8,261 bases of DNA, taken from NCBI GenBank assembly GCA_946402475.1, contig CAMIWP010000036.1, positions 1-8,261 on the forward strand, written 5' to 3'. The DNA is from an uncultured Selenomonadaceae bacterium (GTDB lineage: Bacteria; Bacillota_C; Negativicutes; Selenomonadales; Selenomonadaceae). The translations under genes were made by a program, and so were the position numbers. Below are positions 5,843 to 8,261 of the stretch, one piece after another. Numbering within the stretch: position 1 is the first letter of the stretch; each line of letters begins with the position of its first letter. The notes below the pieces were generated by a model. The model saw only the letters and a program-made list of their open reading frames with translations. It did not search any database and had not been told where the DNA came from.

Positions 5843-7695
5843 CGAATTCCCTCCCGACACCAGAAAATGTATTGGGAAAGATCCGGGGACTGCATGTTCA
5901 TACGCTCGGACCGCTCAAGGCACTCGAGGGCCTCTTCCCTCCTTCCCAGGCGGAAAAGACACACCCCCCTGTAATACCAAACGCCCGGAAGCACCGATTC
6001 CGTCTTTTCCGAAAGATCTTTGTATAGGTCGAGAACCGTTTGCCACCGACCTCTTTCGAAGAGCTTCACGGAGGCATCCAGAATGTCCTGCTCGATGAAA
6101 GCCCTCGCCACGAGCCCCAACCGATCCATAATCTCGGGGGAGCCATACTGCAATACCGTCTCCAGCAAGATGTGATAGGTGGGGGCGCACTCTATGGGAA
6201 GAGGGGCGCTGTCATCATGGAAGCGCAGGACACACTGCCGAAGCGGGGCAGGCAGGAGAGCAAGAAGTCTCTCACATCCTCCGAACTCCTTCGGGGAAAG
6301 AAAGAGAAGCGCCATGACGAAATTCCTGCCCAGGAGTTCCAACCTTGCCTTGTCCGTCTCCGCCATGCCACTGTCCAAAAAGGCCGAAAAATCTCCCGCC
6401 GCCTTCCTCGCAGCCTCAAGATACGCCTTCCTTCCCATGAGTTCCTCATAGGATCCCTTCTCCGAGCGCATATAGTGGGCATAAATCTCATTTCTCGGGC
6501 ATCCGGCCAGACATTTCAACAGGAAGGATCTTTCCTGTCCGCCGCCGTATATCCCGTCCAGCACATCCATGGCCTTCTGGGGAGCTCCCTCGAAAAGAAG
6601 GCGCAATAAATCCCCCAGAACATTTGCCTTGTAAGGATCCACTTCCAAGGATTTTCTGTAATAAACCACGGCCTCAACCGATCTTCCCTGAATATCGCAA
6701 ATCTTTCCCAACGCTGCGTAAATGATGGGAAACTGTCCGTCAATGGTGGTCTCGAAGCGAAGCATGTACTTCCCGTCCTTCACCAGTGCCAAGATCCCCG
6801 TCATCTGCTTCTCCGCCAAAACATAGTCATGGCGCTGGAGCGCGATCTTCGCCCCTTCCCATAGGAAATCCGGATGGCCCGGCGCATCCTCAAGGGCTCT
6901 TCGAACGATCTCCTGCAGGGTTTCGGGAGATGCTTGACGCATTCTCTCGGAGCGGATCCAGATCCAATACTGCTTGACAAGAGTGCTCTTCGCCCCTTCC
7001 CCCTTGGCCTCCACCGCCAGTTTCGCATACTGGACAGCCTTGTCGTACTGCTGAAGATTATAGTAGGACACGGAAAGATAAGAATAATGCCTGGGCAACA
7101 CACCGCCTTCCGCCTGAATATCCAGAAGCAGGAGCAAAAGGTTTCGCACATTCTTCACCCTAGTCAAGCTGGAGGAATACCCCGTGTGATAGATGACGAA
7201 ATCCGACATGGCAAATTCCATGGGCTTCCTCCCCGGATGAGAGAGGTACTCGTGGATACGCCCCTCATAGCGCAGCTGTTTGCTGTTCCGGAAGATCCTT
7301 TGCTGCACCGCCGTGGTATTGATGGCATTGTTGCGATCCGCATCAATATTATAGAGCCTGCTGCTGATGCCCATGATCTTGCGGTTGCCATGGATCTTGG
7401 CAAGCATCGCCCGCAACTTCTTCCTCGTGGGCTCACTGAAGTACTCGTCCGCATCCAGAAAGATGATCCAATCCCCACGAGCCTTGTCCAAGGCAAAATT
7501 CTTTGCCGCAGAGAAATCATTCCGCCAGGCAAAATGGTAAACCGAAGCTCCCCCCGCCTGGGCCAGCTCCACGGTACGATCCTTGGAGCCGGTATCCACG
7601 ACAATCATTTCGTCCGCGATTCCTCTCAGATTATCCATCCACCGCTGTATATTCTTTTCCTCGTTCTTTGTGATAACGCAAGCAGATATCTTCAT
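5839..7695 (-). CDS. Glycosyltransferase family 2 protein with TPR-type C-terminal repeats
   Basis: The N-terminal 170 residues (numbered from ATG 7695) are a GT-A fold glycosyltransferase family 2 domain. It has ISACVITKNEEKNI (3-16), VVDTGSKDRT with D34 for nucleotide-sugar binding, WRNDFSAAKNFALDKARGDW (57-76), the metal-binding D81-A82-D83 in FLDADEYF, and RIHEYL (146-151). The rest is helical. TPR-like units are visible at about 204-232, 322-355 and 572-598 (YYRGVCLFRLGRREEALECLERS). No signal peptide or membrane segment is evident, so it should act in the cytoplasm. This GT2-TPR layout is shared with SunS-like enzymes and with many uncharacterised Firmicutes proteins; the acceptor is unknown, and no small bacteriocin-like peptide gene lies nearby. 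GAGG five bases before ATG 7695 favours it over ATG 7710, which has no good SD. The gene begins 38 bp after ruvB and ends in an ATGA overlap with queH. Confidence 0.9.
   Translation of the reverse strand: MKISACVITKNEEKNIQRWMDNLRGIADEMIVVDTGSKDRTVELAQAGGASVYHFAWRNDFSAAKNFALDKARGDWIIFLDADEYFSEPTRKKLRAMLAKIHGNRKIMGISSRLYNIDADRNNAINTTAVQQRIFRNSKQLRYEGRIHEYLSHPGRKPMEFAMSDFVIYHTGYSSSLTRVKNVRNLLLLLLDIQAEGGVLPRHYSYLSVSYYNLQQYDKAVQYAKLAVEAKGEGAKSTLVKQYWIWIRSERMRQASPETLQEIVRRALEDAPGHPDFLWEGAKIALQRHDYVLAEKQMTGILALVKDGKYMLRFETTIDGQFPIIYAALGKICDIQGRSVEAVVYYRKSLEVDPYKANVLGDLLRLLFEGAPQKAMDVLDGIYGGGQERSFLLKCLAGCPRNEIYAHYMRSEKGSYEELMGRKAYLEAARKAAGDFSAFLDSGMAETDKARLELLGRNFVMALLFLSPKEFGGCERLLALLPAPLRQCVLRFHDDSAPLPIECAPTYHILLETVLQYGSPEIMDRLGLVARAFIEQDILDASVKLFERGRWQTVLDLYKDLSEKTESVLPGVWYYRGVCLFRLGRREEALECLERSERMNMQSPDLSQYIFWCREGIR
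5849..5855 (-). promoter_or_regulatory. Strong ribosome binding site of queH
   Basis: GGGAGGG on the minus strand, six bases before the ATG at 5842, is the strongest SD in this gene run. It lies inside the last codons of the upstream gene and fixes the queH start. Confidence 0.75.
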
Positions 7696-7700
7696 TGCTT

Positions 7701-7704
7701 CCTC
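7701..7704 (-). promoter_or_regulatory. Ribosome binding site deciding the glycosyltransferase start
   Basis: GAGG on the minus strand, five bases before ATG 7695, supports a protein beginning MKISACVITKNEE, which is where the GT2 domain itself starts. The upstream in-frame ATG at 7710 would add only MREEA and is preceded by the poor SD sequence GGATAAGAA. Confidence 0.5.
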
Positions 7705-7733
7705 ACGCATTTCTTATCCGTCTAACACCATAT

Positions 7734-8261
7734 TCAAAGATCCAGAGAAATGTTCCTCGGAGCCGCATCCTCGGGAAAGGGAACCCCCATGTGCCCATAT
7801 CCTGCCCTTGTCACCACCCGGCCTCTGGGAGTCCTATGAATGAACCCCAACTGTATGAGATAGGGTTCATAAACATCCTCTATGGTATCCGTCGACTCGC
7901 TGATGGCAGCTGCCAAGGTATCGAGGCCCACGGGGCCTCCGGCAAATTTTTTTATCACGGTCTCCAGCATCCGTCGATCGGTGTGATCCAGTCCCGCATC
8001 GTCCACTTCCAACATCCGAAGAGCCTTATCGGCAATGGTATCGGTGATGGTTCCCTTTCCTTCGATCTGGGCGAAATCCCGAACCCGCTTCAAAAGCCTG
8101 TTGGCAATGCGGGGAGTTCCTCGGGATCGACGAGCAATCTCCCTTGCGCCTTTCTCCTCGATGGAGATGCCAAGAACTTCCGCCGCCCGCGTGATGATGT
8201 GCATCAATGCTTCGGAAGAATAGTATTCCAACCGCGAGATCACGCCGAAGCGATCCCGAAG
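7734..8261 (-). CDS. ruvB: Holliday junction branch-migration ATPase RuvB, C-terminal part
   Basis: RuvB is the hexameric AAA+ motor that, with RuvA, drives branch migration of Holliday junctions before RuvC cuts them. The frame stays open to the right edge, so the first visible codons read [15 protein letters not shown]. The GTG at 8243 is the valine of this motif, not a start. About 175 residues are present, roughly half of the usual 330-350. They cover the end of the AAA+ core, the lid domain with the sensor-2 segment [20 protein letters not shown], and the winged-helix DNA-binding domain with [33 protein letters not shown] and a final [11 protein letters not shown]. The Walker motifs lie outside the window. 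ruvB is the first visible gene of the minus-strand run; ruvC and ruvA would be expected further right. Confidence 0.98.
   Translation of the reverse strand, partial: LRDRFGVISRLEYYSSEALMHIITRAAEVLGISIEEKGAREIARRSRGTPRIANRLLKRVRDFAQIEGKGTITDTIADKALRMLEVDDAGLDHTDRRMLETVIKKFAGGPVGLDTLAAAISESTDTIEDVYEPYLIQLGFIHRTPRGRVVTRAGYGHMGVPFPEDAAPRNISLDL

Noticed and set aside
5839..7695. Glycocin (sublancin-like) biosynthesis locus, because of the SunS-like GT2-TPR layout
   Set aside because: No small cysteine-rich precursor, peptidase-containing ABC transporter or thiol oxidoreductase gene is present in the window; the neighbours are ruvB and queH.
6874..7725. A 283-codon plus-strand frame opposite the glycosyltransferase
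   Set aside because: It is antisense to the conserved GT2 domain, has no recognisable motif, and its apparent length reflects codon bias.
8241..8243. GTG as a start for a short RuvB-like protein
   Set aside because: The frame remains open to the window edge and the upstream codons read LRDRFG, a conserved RuvB segment, so the GTG is an internal valine.
1..8261. Mobile element, prophage, CRISPR array, tRNA or rRNA
   Set aside because: No transposase, integrase, terminal inverted repeats, spaced direct repeats or cloverleaf-like sequence was seen. The genes are all housekeeping-type with similar base composition.

Overview
The window looks like ordinary chromosome from a Firmicutes-type (Bacillota) bacterium with GC content in the mid-50s by eye. 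The evidence is a RecD2-type helicase without RecBC, a SpoIID/LytB protein, strong GGAGG-type ribosome binding sites, and a queuosine pathway that uses QueH. The mix of moderately high GC, a ruvB/queuosine cluster and an embedded SpoIID/LytB homologue reminds me of Negativicutes such as Selenomonas relatives. That placement is an inference from style, not something the sequence proves.

Right to left, the minus strand carries one tightly packed gene run: the C-terminal half of ruvB (7734 to the window edge), a glycosyltransferase family 2/TPR protein (start about 7695), queH, a SpoIID/LytB-domain protein, and queA, whose stop codon is at 2964. Gaps are 38 bp or less. One junction is an ATGA stop/start overlap, and another has the stop one base before a GTG start. 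The run therefore looks like a single operon, with its promoter beyond the right edge. A short plus-strand gene for a membrane PAP2 phosphatase (2431-2952) meets queA tail to tail across 11 bp. It is divergent from recD2 (minus, stop at 80), and the two share an intergenic region of about 120-155 bp that must hold both promoters. recD2 ends in a clear intrinsic terminator. Beyond that, the first nine bases of the window look like the start codon of one more minus-strand gene.

Functionally the window combines DNA repair and recombination (RuvB branch migration, RecD2 helicase), the last two steps of tRNA queuosine synthesis (QueA makes epoxyqueuosine, QueH reduces it to queuosine) and cell-envelope work (SpoIID/LytB peptidoglycan-active protein, PAP2 lipid-phosphate phosphatase, probably a glycosyltransferase). 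I found no RNA gene, CRISPR array, insertion sequence, prophage or defence system, and no convincing undescribed system. The points most worth a second look are the interleaving of queuosine and envelope genes in one run, the apparent synteny break at the queA 3' end, and several start-codon reassignments.
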